From positions 1 to 64,000 of the forward strand of contig NZ_JAHKKS010000008.1 in assembly GCF_019737615.1 (NCBI RefSeq): DNA of 64,000 nucleotides. The letters are read 5' to 3'. The DNA is from Sphingobium xanthum. Lineage in GTDB: Bacteria > Pseudomonadota > Alphaproteobacteria > Sphingomonadales > Sphingomonadaceae. This document shows positions 1 to 9,437 of this stretch, piece by piece. Made by a program: the position numbers and the translations under genes. Below the pieces are notes generated by a model. That model ran no database searches and was not told the DNA's origin. It saw nothing but the letters and a program-made list of their open reading frames with translations. Positions within the stretch are counted from its first letter, which is position 1; each line of letters begins with the position of its first letter.

Positions 1-163
1 GATGAAGCTGCTATACCTCGTACTCAACAAGGCCGCCGATGAATGGAAACGGCCACCGCGCGAGTGGGCCGAGGCAAAAACCCAGTTCGCCGTGATCTTC
101 GGCGAGCGGTTCGTCATCTGATGACGACAACCGGCCTCGCGCACAAAATATCTGACAGTCCCG
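1..163 (+). mobile_element. Right end of an IS256-family insertion sequence (partial)
   Basis: The tail of a Mutator/IS256-type transposase gene stops at 121. About 20 bases further on, near 139-163, lies a stretch ending in CTGACAGTCCC that resembles the terminal inverted repeats of this IS family. The left end lies outside the window, so neither a matching inverted repeat nor a target duplication can be checked. The element sits in the same foreign block as the integrase at 604-1722. The exact right boundary is inferred. Confidence 0.6.
2..121 (+). CDS. IS256 (Mutator) family transposase, C-terminal fragment
   Basis: The open frame enters from the left edge and ends with TGA at 119-121, showing 39 residues. 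It contains the pattern LYLVLN, then W-x4-REW-x2-AKTQFA and FGERF, which is the usual C-terminus of IS256-type DDE transposases that cut and paste the IS. The catalytic DDE residues lie outside the window, so activity cannot be judged. The frame at 11-514 on the other strand overlaps it. Confidence 0.72.
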   Translation: MKLLYLVLNKAADEWKRPPREWAEAKTQFAVIFGERFVI

Positions 164-514
164 GGTGAACCAACGAAGCTCCGAGTGCTCATCGCACACC
201 ATTGAAGGCTCTCCAACCCATTCGGTGACAGCGAAGATATTGCAGGTCATGGGACCATGAATTTCAGGTTGAACGCCTTCGACGACCGAAAGCAAAACGA
301 ATTGTGCACCCACTAGCTCGCCGAACTCCATCCCAGCTTGCCGAAAGTGGCTACGAGCAGACAGCGCCGGATTTGCCTCGACGATGATGGCGGCCGCTGA
401 AGCAAGGATGTGGAGCAGCACGCCTCGGCTGGGCGGAACTTCTATGGTTCGAAGGAGAGTCACGACCAAATTGAAAGGGACTTGCTGATCTGCTGGAAGT
501 GAGGGCGTTGTCAC
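11..514 (-). CDS. Hypothetical protein, C-terminus replaced by IS sequence
   Basis: A 167-residue frame begins with ATG at 512-514 (MTTPSLPADQQ). I do not recognise a family. Roughly the first 116 residues lie outside the IS and may be the native part. The last 50 or so residues are read antisense through the transposase tail and its terminal repeat, so the original gene was probably truncated when the IS inserted. No signal peptide or membrane segment is evident. It belongs to the mobile block left of the tRNA gene and may not be functional. Confidence 0.4.
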   Translation of the reverse strand: MTTPSLPADQQVPFNLVVTLLRTIEVPPSRGVLLHILASAAAIIVEANPALSARSHFRQAGMEFGELVGAQFVLLSVVEGVQPEIHGPMTCNIFAVTEWVGEPSMVCDEHSELRWFTRDCQIFCARGRLSSSDDEPLAEDHGELGFCLGPLARWPFPFIGGLVEYEV

Positions 515-603
515 CCTAGCAATATATGGCCAAACGCAATTTCGTTCAACATGAAAGTATTATAAGATATTGATATTATTGTCTTTGTTAGTCCGGAGCG
601 GCG

Positions 604-1722
604 CTATCGAAAACTTTGAAGGTTAGCTATGAGATCGGCGGGATTGATCCTCTTGAGATAGAAGCGTTCAAGCTGATCGACGCTGGTACCAGCGTTCTTT
701 GCTAAGGCGAGGACGTTCACCTCAGCACCCTTTGTGAACCGAAGCATCAATGCGGTGTGCCGAAGGCTATAAGTCGAACGCTTGTTGCCGAAGACATCTA
801 CCTTCAAGCCCAATTCGCTCACCAGACCTTCGAAAGCATCAGCCATTCTCTCTCGAGCCGTCTGACGATTGGCGTATTCTGCCTTGAACAGGTATGCCTC
901 TGGATTTTTCCCGTTCCTCTCGGCGATCCTTTTGTAGGCGCTGACCGCCGGACCCATGGTCACCGATATCCGCTTCAACGTTTTGCTCTGGGTGATCGCT
1001 AGCTGAAGATGAGCATTTTCACCCTCCACGATCTTCACGTGCTTATGCTTAAGCGCCGGCCACTCTCCCGGCCTCAAGAATGATGCGACCATGAAGATGA
1101 TGAAATCCGAAAGCTCAAACCATCCAACCGCCTCGGCAAGCTTGCCTGCTTTCTTTGCTGCCCTACCCCGGCCTCGAGCAGCCAGGTGGAGGCGCCTATA
1201 CTCTTCGTGAGAGAACCACGCCCTTGGGTTATCCTTCGTCTTGACCTTGGGCATTGCCGGCACGTGGGTCAGCAGACGAGCATGGTGGGCGAATTTCAGC
1301 ACGACATTGAGCAGCACAAGGTTGCGCTTGATGGTCGTGGCGGCAAGCTGACCTTTTGGGCTATTTGCCTTCTTAAACGCTAGAAAATCGTCGATCCTAT
1401 CCGGCGTGATCGAATTGACGTCTGCTCGACCGAAATATGTAGCGAAGCCCGTTTTCCCAAGTGCCGATCCTTTGCAGTCGTTCAGATGACGGAGCCTCCT
1501 CTCGTCATCTCCTGCATCAGCTTCGAGCTTATTGAGCCACTGATCAACGATACGGTCGAAGCGAAGCTTTTGCTTCTGAACGGCCTGGTGGGCGGCAGGC
1601 AATGTGTCATCCTGGATGCCCTTTTGGACGAGACACTCCCCATAAAATTTTTGGGCGATCTGGCGAGCGAGCTTCTCATCCGTCGTACCGGTGCTCTTGG
1701 TATGGACGGATCGGCCAAACAT
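604..1722 (-). CDS. Tyrosine-type site-specific integrase of a genomic island
   Basis: Integrases of this type excise and insert islands or prophages at tRNA genes. From the ATG at 1722 the protein has 372 residues. Catalytic-domain signs are R217 (FLRPGE), the box-II motif YSLRHT with R321, and the nucleophile Y355 in QLERFYLKR. A core-binding domain occupies about residues 50-150. The frame stays open upstream to a stop at 1921-1923 and reads LSLYKQPLSKGRGSPNWYAR, a typical integrase N-terminus, yet this extension holds no ATG, GTG or TTG. The true start is therefore either an unusual codon or lost, and the 1722 start would remove part of the arm-binding domain. The gene starts just downstream of the tRNA-Thr 3' end and reads away from it, the usual island layout. 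Confidence 0.85.
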   Translation of the reverse strand: MFGRSVHTKSTGTTDEKLARQIAQKFYGECLVQKGIQDDTLPAAHQAVQKQKLRFDRIVDQWLNKLEADAGDDERRLRHLNDCKGSALGKTGFATYFGRADVNSITPDRIDDFLAFKKANSPKGQLAATTIKRNLVLLNVVLKFAHHARLLTHVPAMPKVKTKDNPRAWFSHEEYRRLHLAARGRGRAAKKAGKLAEAVGWFELSDFIIFMVASFLRPGEWPALKHKHVKIVEGENAHLQLAITQSKTLKRISVTMGPAVSAYKRIAERNGKNPEAYLFKAEYANRQTARERMADAFEGLVSELGLKVDVFGNKRSTYSLRHTALMLRFTKGAEVNVLALAKNAGTSVDQLERFYLKRINPADLIANLQSFR

Positions 1723-1943
1723 GGGGAGATAGACACGAGCATACCAATTTGGGCTGCCCCTGCCCTTACTGAGAGGCTGCTTGTAGAGACTCAGCCCTCT
1801 TTGGATAAGAATTGATTCGGTTTTCCTAGAAATGGCAAGAATCTCAAGAGCTTCGCTATCCAGCGCCTGATTATAATAGTCATTATAAGAGTCGCCAAGC
1901 GCTCGGTGCGCCTGACATAATCAGCTGAAATTATTATAGAAAA

Positions 1944-2019
1944 TGGTGCCGCTTAGGTGACTCGAACACCTGACCCTCGCATTACGAATGCGATGCTCTA
2001 CCGGCTGAGCTAAAGCGGC
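1944..2019 (-). tRNA. tRNA-Thr (anticodon CGU)
   Basis: The minus strand folds into a complete 76-nt cloverleaf: acceptor GCCGCTT/AAGCGGC, a D arm with GCTC/GAGC, anticodon stem TCGCA/TGCGA with loop TTCGTAA (anticodon CGT), T arm AGGTG-TTCGAGT-CACCT, discriminator A and an encoded CCA at 1944-1946. The integrase frame begins within about 25 bases of the 3' end, so the 3' half is the probable attachment site. The gene remains intact. Confidence 0.95.
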
Positions 2020-2193
2020 TCCGGATCGGGACTAGCCCGTGCAGCGGCGGCGCTTATCAGCAGCGGCCTCGCCTGACAAGCCGATAGAGCCCGATCCCTA
2101 ATGACGGGTTACCATAACAAGGTCTTTACCGCGCATTTACCCTTTCTGGCGCAAGATGCCGGCCGTCGAAACAGCGGATTGACGGGTCGGAAC

Positions 2194-3588
2194 ATGGATG
2201 CACAGGGGCTTAGCCAGGCTGAAGAGGCCATGATGCTCGACGAGGCCCTGGAGGCGCCGCCGATCGTGCGTTTCGATGAGCGGCGCATGCACATCCGCGC
2301 CTATAATTACTGGGCGTCCCTGCTCGGCGACCGTACGTTGCCCTGCATCGAGGATCTCAATCCCGCGGAAATCGAGGATTTCGGCTCGCACAGCGTGCTG
2401 CTCGACTTCACCAGCGGGATCGACAATCCCGCGATCGCCTTTCTGGGCACGGCGCTTGCAGCGCAATGCGACGTCACGACGAAGATCGACCGCGCCAACG
2501 AGATTCCGCCACGCACTTTGCTGTCGCGACTCACCGATCATTATCTGCAGATCATCGCCAATGCCGCGCCGATCGGCTTCGAGGCCGAGTTCACCAACCA
2601 GCGCGGCAACGAGATCATGTACCGCGGCATCATGATGCCCTTTTCCACCGACGACGACACGATCGACTTCGTCTATGGCGTCATCAACTGGAAGGAAGTC
2701 GCCAGCGACGATCTTTCGGACAGCATCGCGGCCGAAGTCGTGGCGTCCGTGCCGCCTTCCCCGGCGATTGCGGAAACCGCGCCGATCTGGGCGGATCGTC
2801 CGTCGCTCTCGGACCTGGGCTTCGGCGAGGACGAAGATGACGACGAGGATGACGCCTTCGAGTTGACGGCCGAGATGATCGCCGTCGAGCCGCCCGCCTC
2901 CTTCGCCCTTGTCGGCGCGGATGCGGACGATAATTTCGCGGACGAGGAGATCGACTCCGCGTCTGTCGCGATTTCGATCGACGATGAAACCGCGCTCGGC
3001 GATTCGCTTGCGCTTGCCCGCGAGGCGGCCGCCGTCGCCCACGCCAGCGAGGGCCGCACCCGCGCCGCGCTCTATCGCGCGATCGGCCTTGCCCATGCCT
3101 TCGCGGTGGTCGCGCAGGCCCGGCCCGATGATTATGCCGAATTGCTGGCCGACAGCGGCATCGAGGTGCAGCCCCGCAGCCCGCTGACCGCGCTCGCAAA
3201 GCTGGTCTTCGGCGTCACTTACGACAAGACGCGCCTCACCGAGTTCGTCTGCGCCATCGAGCATGGTCTCGCGCGGGACATGGCCCCCGGCGCGCTGACG
3301 GCCTATCTCAACGAAACACCGGGCGGCCTCAAGGGTCTCGTCGCCAGCGTCCGTGCCGCCAAGCGCGGCGAAACCGCGGTCGCGCCCGTCAAGCCGAATA
3401 GCCGCGCGCGCCGCAAGCTGGGCAAGGCGCGCGCCATCGAAGCGGACATGCTGGCGTTTGATGAGGCGGGCCTTGCCGTGGTCGTCATGCGCCGTGAGGC
3501 CGATGGCTCGCTCACTCTGGTCGCGGCGCTCCCGGAGGCCGACCGGCTGACCGCGCGAGTCTACACTGCAGCCTCCAAGCGGATCTGA
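2194..3588 (+). CDS. PAS-domain protein of unknown role
   Basis: From the internal ATG at 2194 (MDAQGLSQ) the protein has 464 residues; an ATG at 2101 would add 31. Residues about 25-170 (RFDERRMHIRAYNYW...ALLGDRTLP to VYGVINWKEV) resemble the PAS fold found in many alphaproteobacterial proteins that end with a W-x-E stretch. A strongly acidic linker follows (GEDEDDDEDDAF), then an alanine-rich C-terminal region without recognisable catalytic motifs. No kinase, GGDEF or DNA-binding domain is visible. It precedes gdhB on the same strand with a gap of about 160 bases, so joint regulation is possible but unproven. Confidence 0.6.
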   Translation: MDAQGLSQAEEAMMLDEALEAPPIVRFDERRMHIRAYNYWASLLGDRTLPCIEDLNPAEIEDFGSHSVLLDFTSGIDNPAIAFLGTALAAQCDVTTKIDRANEIPPRTLLSRLTDHYLQIIANAAPIGFEAEFTNQRGNEIMYRGIMMPFSTDDDTIDFVYGVINWKEVASDDLSDSIAAEVVASVPPSPAIAETAPIWADRPSLSDLGFGEDEDDDEDDAFELTAEMIAVEPPASFALVGADADDNFADEEIDSASVAISIDDETALGDSLALAREAAAVAHASEGRTRAALYRAIGLAHAFAVVAQARPDDYAELLADSGIEVQPRSPLTALAKLVFGVTYDKTRLTEFVCAIEHGLARDMAPGALTAYLNETPGGLKGLVASVRAAKRGETAVAPVKPNSRARRKLGKARAIEADMLAFDEAGLAVVVMRREADGSLTLVAALPEADRLTARVYTAASKRI

Positions 3589-3746
3589 ATGTCGAACGAA
3601 GCACTTTATAAAAGTTTCTCGATCGCATAATAATATTCCGCGCCTATAGGCCGCATGCTGTTGCGGTCGGGGCAGCGGAGGTCTAACTGGGAAGAGTACG
3701 GCGCGACGCAGTGCCGGCCCTGACGCGACCATCGAGAGAGGATGGC

Positions 3747-6700
3747 ATGAGCGCAACGCTTCAAATCGACAAACCCGTCACCCCCATCATCGCGGCTGCC
3801 CTCATCGAGGGACTGCATGGCAGCGATCGCGATGCCCTAGTCGGCTCGCTGGATGCAGCTGCTGTCTTCGTCGCGGAGGCCGCAGCGGTTCGCAAGGCAG
3901 GCGACACGGCGATCCTGGTCGATAGTGGCGGAGACGATCTGCGTGGCGAAGGCGGCGCACGGCGCCAGCGCCTTGCCATCATCAACGCGGACATGCCCTT
4001 CCTCGTCGATAGCATCGGCAATTGCCTGAGCGAGGCGGGGCTGGTCATTCACTTGCTCGCGCACCCGATCCTTTCCGTCCATCGCGACGCTGAGGGCCGC
4101 CTGATCGCGATCGGAGACGAGGACGGCGCGGAGCGCGAATCCTTCATCTATATCGAGACCGATCGTCTGGACGCGAAGGGCCGCCAGGCGCTCGCCAAAG
4201 CCCTCGACGTGGCCCTCGCCCATGTGCGCGCGGCCGTTGCCGGATGGCGCGCGATGATCGACGTCATGAATGCCGATGCCAATCGGCTCGGCTCGGCCGA
4301 AGGCGGCGACCTGCTGCGCTGGCTGCTCAAGGGCAATCTCACCCTGCTCGGCCATGAAGTGCGCGCCCGCAATGGCAAGGCGAGCCGCGCCAAGGGCATC
4401 TGCACCGTTTCCGACACGCCGATGCTCTCGCCGAATCGCATCGCCGAGGCTTTCGCCTGGTTCGACGCAGGCAATGCCGGACCGTTGATCCTCAAGTCCA
4501 ACCGCCATTCGCGCGTGCATCGCAATGTGCTGATCGACCTCTTCATCGTGCCGGTGCGCGAGGGCGAAGAACTTACCGCGCTCTCGATCCATGCCGGCCT
4601 CTGGACCAGCGCGGCGCTCGCGACCCGGCCGGAGGATATTCCCGGTCTGCGCGACACGCTCTCGGGCCTGATGGCGCGGTTCGGCTATGATCCGGGCGGC
4701 CACGCCGCCAAATCGATGGTGCATGCGCTGACGACCTTGCCTCATGATCTCATGCTGGCCTTCCAGCCCGAGCATCGCGAACGCATCACGCTCACCGCCA
4801 TGTCGCTTGCCGACCGGCCTCGGCCCAAGCTGGAGCTGGTGCCCGATGCACTCGGCCGCCATCTTTTCGCTTTCGCCTGGATGATGCGCGACGATCTCTC
4901 GACCAACCGCCGCGAGGCGATCGGTCATATGCTCAGTTCGGCGGCCAATGCCGGCCTGCTCGGCTGGTCGATCGCGCTGGAGGAAAGCGGCCTCGCTTTG
5001 GTGCGCTATACCTTCGACATGCGCGACGGCGGCCAGATGCCCGATGCCGCGGCGCTCGACCGGCAACTGGAGCAGATGCTGCGCGGCTGGGTGCCGGCCG
5101 TCGAGCAAGGCCTTGCCGATCTCGGCGAGGGCAATCGCGCCGCCGTGCTGGCCCAGCGCTATGCGCCTGGGCTTCCGCTAGCCTATCGTGAAAGCACTGG
5201 TGCCGCCGAAGCGAGCAAGGACATCATGGAGCTCCACAAGCTCGGTGGTCCTGGCGAGCGCAACGTGCGCTTCTACCGCGCGGACAGCGACGGCGAGCGC
5301 ACGCTTCGCGTCAAGATCTACAGTCTGGAGCCGCTGATCCTGTCCGAGGCGGTGCCTGCGCTCGAGAATTTCGGCTTCCGCGCGCTGGAAGAGCGCAGCA
5401 CACCGGTTTCGCCGGACGGCTCGCCCAACGGCTCGCTCGGGCATATCCAGCGCTTTTCGCTGGAGCGGCAGGATGGCGGCCTCGCCGCGCCAGTGCTGGA
5501 TCGCGCCGCGACCGTGGCCGAGGCGCTTGACGCCGTGCTCGAAGGCCGGGCGGAGAATGACCGCTTCGCCGAGCTGATCGTCACAGCCGGGATCGGCCCG
5601 CGCGACATCGTCTTCCTGCGCGCCATCTTTCGCTATCTGCGCCAGACCGGCATTTCCTACGGCCTCTCGACCGTCGTGGAGGCACTGCGCCGCGAATCCG
5701 GCATCGCCCGGCAACTCCTCAATCTGTTCTTCGCGCTGCACGATCCCGAGCGCGCCAGCGACACCGGGGATGCCGACGAGATCGACAAGGCAATCGACGC
5801 CGCACTTCAGGGCGTACACAGCCTGGACGATGACCGCATCCTGCGGCTCTACCGCTCGGTCATCAAGGCGACCTTGCGCACCAACGCCTTCTCACCGGCC
5901 GCGCAGGAAGCGCTCGCCTTCAAGCTCGATTCGGCACAGGTTCCCGGCCTCCCCAAGCCGCTGCCCTGGCGCGAGATCTGGGTCTATTCGCCCCGCGTCG
6001 AGGGCATTCATCTGCGCGCCGGCCGCGTCGCGCGCGGCGGTCTGCGCTGGTCCGATCGGCGCGACGACTTCCGCACCGAGATTCTCGGCCTCATGAAGGC
6101 GCAGCGCGTCAAGAACGCCGTCATCGTGCCGACCGGCGCCAAGGGCGGCTTCTATCCCAAGCAGCTGCCGGCCGCATCCGACCGCGACGCCTGGCTGGCG
6201 GAAGGCACGGAGAGCTACCGCATCTTCATCCGCTCCCTGCTCTCGGTCACCGACAATATCGTCAAGGGCAAGGTGATCCATCCCAAGGGCGTCGTCGTGC
6301 GCGATGGCGAGGATCCCTATTTCGTGGTCGCCGCCGACAAGGGCACCGCCACCTTCTCCGACGTCGCCAATGCCATCGCCGTCGAGCGGAAATTCTGGCT
6401 GGGCGATGCCTTCGCAAGCGGCGGTTCCAACGGCTATGACCACAAGGCGATGGGCATCACGGCGCGCGGCGGCTGGATCAGCGTCCAGCGTCATTTCGCC
6501 GAGATGGGCATCGACGTGCAGAAGGAGCCGGTCCGCGTTATCGGCGTCGGCGACATGTCCGGCGACGTGTTCGGCAACGGCATGCTGCTGTCCAAGGCGA
6601 TCAGGCTCGTCGCCGCTTTCGATCATCGGCACATCTTCATTGATCCCGATCCCGATCCGGCCCTGAGCTGGAAGGAGCGCGCGCGCCTCTTCAAGCTGCC

Positions 6701-8408
6701 GCGCTCGAGCTGGGACGATTATGACAAGAAGCTGATCTCGAAGGGCGGCGGCGTCTTCCCGCGCAGCCTCAAGTCGATCCCGCTCAGCAAGGAAATGCAG
6801 GCGATCGTCGGCACCAGCGAGACCGCCATGGAACCGGCCGCTTTCATCACGGCGCTGCTCAAGGCCGAGACCGACCTGCTGTGGTTCGGCGGCATCGGCA
6901 CCTACATCAAGGCGGCCAATCAGAATAATGCCGAGGTTGGCGATGCGGCCAACGACCGTCTGCGCGTCGATGCCGAGGAACTGCGCACCAAGGTGATCGG
7001 CGAGGGCGCCAATCTTGGCGTCACGCAGGCCGGGCGTATCGCCTTCGCGCTGCGCGGCGGGCGGATCAACACGGACTTCATCGACAATTCGGCGGGCGTC
7101 GATTGCTCGGACAATGAGGTCAACATCAAGATCGCTCTCAACAAGGAGATGATCGAAGGCCGCCTGCCCGAGGATGATCGCAACGTCCTGCTGCGCGAGA
7201 TGACCGACGAGGTCTCGAAGATCGTTCTGGAGGACAACCGTCTGCAGGCGCTCGGCCTCTCGATCGCGCAGTCCGGCGGCGCCGACGATCTCGCCTCCTA
7301 TGTGCGCCTGATCGCGACGCTGGAAGCAGGTGGGCATCTCGATCGCCGCGTGGAGGGTCTGGCGGGCGATCAGGAGCTGTTGCGCCGGGCTGGAGACGGA
7401 TTGGGCCTCACCCGGCCCGAGCTGGCCGTGCTGATCTCGACCGCCAAGCTCGCGCTTCAATCCGCGATCGAAAGCTCGAGCCTTGCCACCGACGAGGCGC
7501 TCACCGGCGATCTCATGCGCGCCTTCCCCGTGCAGATGCAGGAGCGCGAGGCCGATGCCATCGCGGCCCACCAGCTGCGCGGCGAGATCATCGCCACCAA
7601 GCTCGCCAACCGCATCGTCAACCGGCTCGGTGTCATCCTGCCGTTCACGCTGGCGGAGGAGTCGAGCAGCACGCTCGACGAAATCGCCCGCGCCTTCGTC
7701 ATCGTCGAGCAGCTCTTCGATCTGCGCAAGCTCTGGGATGACATCGACGGCGCGAAGCTCAGCGAACAGGCGCGCCTCGCTCTCTATCGTCAGGTGGCCA
7801 ATGCCGTTGCCGGGCATCTCGGCGACACGCATCGTTCGCTTCCGGCGAGCATGCGTCCGGCGGGCGCCATCACTGCGCTGTCGCCTGCCATGACGACGCT
7901 GATGAAGGATGTCGATAGCCTGCTCCAGCCCGAGCCGGCGCGGCGAGCGGAAGCGCTGATGGATGAGCTCACTGCGCTTGGCGTCAGCCGTGCGCTGGCT
8001 GCGCGCGTCGTCATGCTGGTCAAGATGGACGGCGCCATCGGCCTCGCCATGCTTGCCCGCGACCTCGGCCAGGACGAGATTCAGGTCGCCCGGGCCTTCA
8101 CCCATCTGGGGCAGGCGCTCGGCATCGACTGGCTGCAGGGCCAGGCCGCGCGCATGAGCCCGGCCGATCCCTGGGAACGCCTGCTCATCGCGGGCAGCGC
8201 GCGCGATCTTCAGCAGATGCGCCTCGCCTTCCTGTCGGGCGCCAAATACAAGGAAGGCAATGCCTTCGTGACCGATTGGCTGGCCAAGCATGAGGCCGCG
8301 GTCGCCAAATATCGCCAGCTGGTCGCGCGGGCGCAGGCGGCCGGTCCACCGACGACGGCCATGGTCGCCGAACTGGCGGGTCAGGCACGGGCGCTGCTGG
8401 CGCGGTGA
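3747..8408 (+). CDS. gdhB: NAD-specific glutamate dehydrogenase, large (180-kDa) type
   Basis: The enzyme oxidatively deaminates L-glutamate to 2-oxoglutarate and ammonia with NAD. The ATG at 3747 (MSATLQIDK) has GAGAGAGGA just upstream and is preferred over a GTG at 3711. The 1,553-residue length is normal for this family. The N-terminal half holds the regulatory ACT-like region. The catalytic part includes PTGAKGGFYPK near residue 795 and the dinucleotide-binding stretch GVGDMSGDVFGNGML near 932. No frame disruption is seen. The window also holds glutaminase, dadA and an SDF-family symporter, which fits use of amino acids as carbon and nitrogen sources. Confidence 0.95.
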   Translation: MSATLQIDKPVTPIIAAALIEGLHGSDRDALVGSLDAAAVFVAEAAAVRKAGDTAILVDSGGDDLRGEGGARRQRLAIINADMPFLVDSIGNCLSEAGLVIHLLAHPILSVHRDAEGRLIAIGDEDGAERESFIYIETDRLDAKGRQALAKALDVALAHVRAAVAGWRAMIDVMNADANRLGSAEGGDLLRWLLKGNLTLLGHEVRARNGKASRAKGICTVSDTPMLSPNRIAEAFAWFDAGNAGPLILKSNRHSRVHRNVLIDLFIVPVREGEELTALSIHAGLWTSAALATRPEDIPGLRDTLSGLMARFGYDPGGHAAKSMVHALTTLPHDLMLAFQPEHRERITLTAMSLADRPRPKLELVPDALGRHLFAFAWMMRDDLSTNRREAIGHMLSSAANAGLLGWSIALEESGLALVRYTFDMRDGGQMPDAAALDRQLEQMLRGWVPAVEQGLADLGEGNRAAVLAQRYAPGLPLAYRESTGAAEASKDIMELHKLGGPGERNVRFYRADSDGERTLRVKIYSLEPLILSEAVPALENFGFRALEERSTPVSPDGSPNGSLGHIQRFSLERQDGGLAAPVLDRAATVAEALDAVLEGRAENDRFAELIVTAGIGPRDIVFLRAIFRYLRQTGISYGLSTVVEALRRESGIARQLLNLFFALHDPERASDTGDADEIDKAIDAALQGVHSLDDDRILRLYRSVIKATLRTNAFSPAAQEALAFKLDSAQVPGLPKPLPWREIWVYSPRVEGIHLRAGRVARGGLRWSDRRDDFRTEILGLMKAQRVKNAVIVPTGAKGGFYPKQLPAASDRDAWLAEGTESYRIFIRSLLSVTDNIVKGKVIHPKGVVVRDGEDPYFVVAADKGTATFSDVANAIAVERKFWLGDAFASGGSNGYDHKAMGITARGGWISVQRHFAEMGIDVQKEPVRVIGVGDMSGDVFGNGMLLSKAIRLVAAFDHRHIFIDPDPDPALSWKERARLFKLPRSSWDDYDKKLISKGGGVFPRSLKSIPLSKEMQAIVGTSETAMEPAAFITALLKAETDLLWFGGIGTYIKAANQNNAEVGDAANDRLRVDAEELRTKVIGEGANLGVTQAGRIAFALRGGRINTDFIDNSAGVDCSDNEVNIKIALNKEMIEGRLPEDDRNVLLREMTDEVSKIVLEDNRLQALGLSIAQSGGADDLASYVRLIATLEAGGHLDRRVEGLAGDQELLRRAGDGLGLTRPELAVLISTAKLALQSAIESSSLATDEALTGDLMRAFPVQMQEREADAIAAHQLRGEIIATKLANRIVNRLGVILPFTLAEESSSTLDEIARAFVIVEQLFDLRKLWDDIDGAKLSEQARLALYRQVANAVAGHLGDTHRSLPASMRPAGAITALSPAMTTLMKDVDSLLQPEPARRAEALMDELTALGVSRALAARVVMLVKMDGAIGLAMLARDLGQDEIQVARAFTHLGQALGIDWLQGQAARMSPADPWERLLIAGSARDLQQMRLAFLSGAKYKEGNAFVTDWLAKHEAAVAKYRQLVARAQAAGPPTTAMVAELAGQARALLAR

Positions 8409-8455
8409 GCGCACCGGCAGTTGCCCGGAGCAACGCCAACGAAACGGAGACTGGA

Positions 8456-9130
8456 TTATTTCCCCGGCGCGCGTGGCCGCATCAGCCAGGGCTTCACGGC
8501 ACCGCTCGGCTTCGCGACGCCATCCAGCCGTACGGCTTTGATGATCTTGATCGGCTTCTTGATCATCTGGCCGAACATGACGCCGCGCCCGCAGCAGGTA
8601 TCCAGCGCGAGAATGCGCTTGATGACGTCCATGCCCGCGACGACCCGGCCGAAGGCGGCATATCCCTGATAGCCTGGCCGCGCGTCCAGCGTCGGATTGG
8701 GGCCGACCTGGATCGAGAAATTGCCGGTGCCGCTGTTCGGGTCCTTATGCCGTGCCATCGAGATGACGCCGTCGAGATGCTGGATGCCGGTCTGGTTGGT
8801 CGGCTCCAGCTCAACCGTCGGGAAATAGACGCGCCGCGCCTCGGTATCGATGCCGCCCTGCACGAAGCCCAGCGCCTTGTTGTCCTTGCGCCGATAGGCC
8901 CGATAGAAGCTCGTATTGTCGAGCCGACCGTCATCGACATAGATCATGAAATTCGTGACCGTCTTGGGCGCGCGCTTGGCGTCCAGCGCCAGCACGATAT
9001 TGCCGATGCTCGTCTCCAGCCGCACGCGCACATAGCCAGGCGCCGGGCGCGTCGCGGTCTGCGCGTTCACAGCGGACAGGGGCAGCAGGACGATCAGGCA
9101 CGCGAAAAGCAGGCGGGAAATCAGCGACAT
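8456..9130 (-). CDS. Periplasmic cyclophilin-type peptidyl-prolyl isomerase
   Basis: The ATG at 9128-9130 opens a typical signal peptide (MSLISRLLFACLIVLLPL, cleavage after VNAQ), so this start is preferred to one 14 codons upstream. The 224-residue product carries the cyclophilin core: VRLETSIGNIVLALDAKRAPKTVTNF split over the first strands, then FYRAYR, GFVQGG, HLDGVISMAR and FSIQVG. It should catalyse cis-trans proline isomerisation during folding of exported proteins. It converges on gdhB with a 47-base gap. Confidence 0.88.
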   Translation of the reverse strand: MSLISRLLFACLIVLLPLSAVNAQTATRPAPGYVRVRLETSIGNIVLALDAKRAPKTVTNFMIYVDDGRLDNTSFYRAYRRKDNKALGFVQGGIDTEARRVYFPTVELEPTNQTGIQHLDGVISMARHKDPNSGTGNFSIQVGPNPTLDARPGYQGYAAFGRVVAGMDVIKRILALDTCCGRGVMFGQMIKKPIKIIKAVRLDGVAKPSGAVKPWLMRPRAPGK

Positions 9131-9437
9131 GTCTCTCGGGATAGCGGTTTTGGACGAACGTCGCCTGAACATGTCACAGGAAGGTGAACAGATTCAACCA
9201 TCAAACCCGCAAATCCACGGCAGCAGGAGACCCTCTCTTGGCAAGCCGCAAGGCGCCCTCCGAGAAATCGCCGTCCTGCACCAACTGCCCCGTGGCACGC
9301 CGGACCGAGCTCTTTCCCAGGTCCGAAAATCCCATTTCCCGCCGCCGGTGCCGAGGGCGGAGACCACGCGCGATAGTGTGACCTTAGTGTGACCTTTCGT
9401 CTCAGCCTTTGGCGACCGGACAGACAAAAGCCTGCTT
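9131..9437. other. Intergenic region without a supported gene
   Basis: This 307-base stretch separates the start of the cyclophilin gene from the end of dadA. Short frames exist on both strands but none has a family signature or a good start. The one structure seen is an 11-bp tandem duplication, TAGTGTGACCT twice, around 9374-9395. It should hold the cyclophilin promoter; no clear promoter hexamers were found. Confidence 0.4.

Noticed and set aside
5892..8414. 840-residue open frame antisense to gdhB
   Set aside because: It mirrors the gdhB reading frame, has an Asp/Arg/Ala-rich composition typical of GC-rich shadow frames and shows no domain.
9184..9381. Small frame with GTG start and a CTNC motif
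   Set aside because: No family match or conserved context, and a competing frame of equal quality exists on each strand.
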